Assembly: GCA_028817635.1 (NCBI GenBank)
Contig: JAPPPH010000500.1
Span: 1 to 12,480 of the forward strand
DNA length: 12,480 nt
Direction: 5' to 3'
From: Verrucomicrobiales bacterium
GTDB taxonomy: Bacteria; Verrucomicrobiota; Verrucomicrobiia; Limisphaerales; UBA1096
Shown in pieces: positions 12,428-12,480 of this stretch (its first letter is position 1; each line of letters opens with the position of its first letter). The position numbers and the translations under genes were made by a program. The notes beneath the pieces were generated by a model that saw nothing but the letters and a program-made list of their open reading frames with translations, was not told the origin of the DNA and searched no databases.

Positions 12428-12480
12428 TTATATTTTTGGCTCTTTTTGCTCAGGCGTGTCGATCTCGATTTCAGTTTATG

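Overview
The window is GC-rich (above 60% by eye) and almost fully coding. It most likely comes from a Verrucomicrobiota or Planctomycetota chromosome. The main support is a tandem pair typical of those phyla: a large secreted DUF1549/DUF1553 (PSCyt2/PSD1-type) protein and a twin-arginine DUF1501 protein. A secreted beta-propeller protein with a DUF6797-like N-terminus fits the same origin. I lean towards Verrucomicrobiota but cannot prove it from sequence alone.

Layout. 1-4326 (+): the 3' part of a bacterial alpha-2-macroglobulin (A2M) with an intact CTEQ thioester motif and a Gly/Ala/Met-rich bait-like segment; its 5' end lies outside the window. 4330-4931 (-): a VapBC toxin-antitoxin pair of lower GC, with a perfect 18-bp palindrome at the antitoxin start. 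5053-6492 and 6492-9614 (-): the DUF1501 gene and, upstream of it in the same operon, the DUF1549/DUF1553 gene; the two overlap by one base. 9606-11924 (+): the beta-propeller protein, divergent from that operon, with annotated start codons that overlap. 11951-12427 (-): a TlpA/ResA-like thioredoxin domain with a WCPPC active site, whose reading frame is closed upstream by a TAA with no normal start codon after it. No RNA gene, CRISPR array or insertion sequence was seen. No stretch over 300 bases lacks a gene.

Functional picture (inference). Apart from vapBC, the genes encode exported or envelope proteins: a protease-trapping A2M, two PVC-type secreted proteins of poorly known function that usually occur together, a propeller protein and a thiol-disulfide oxidoreductase.

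Most unusual signal. A dispersed palindrome with core TTGGCCAA, usually extended to CGCTTGGCCAAGCG, occurs 15 times in 12.5 kb. An 8-base word is expected about 0.2 times with equal base use. Fourteen copies are inside genes and one sits directly after a stop codon. The coding copies use only two of the three possible frames, reading Leu-Gly-Gln (or Phe-Gly-Gln) and Leu-Ala-Lys. Some copies chain with a 12-bp period as TTGGCCAA-GCGC-TTGGCC. This resembles a highly iterated palindrome, like HIP1 of cyanobacteria but with a different sequence, and it is the best candidate here for an undescribed system.
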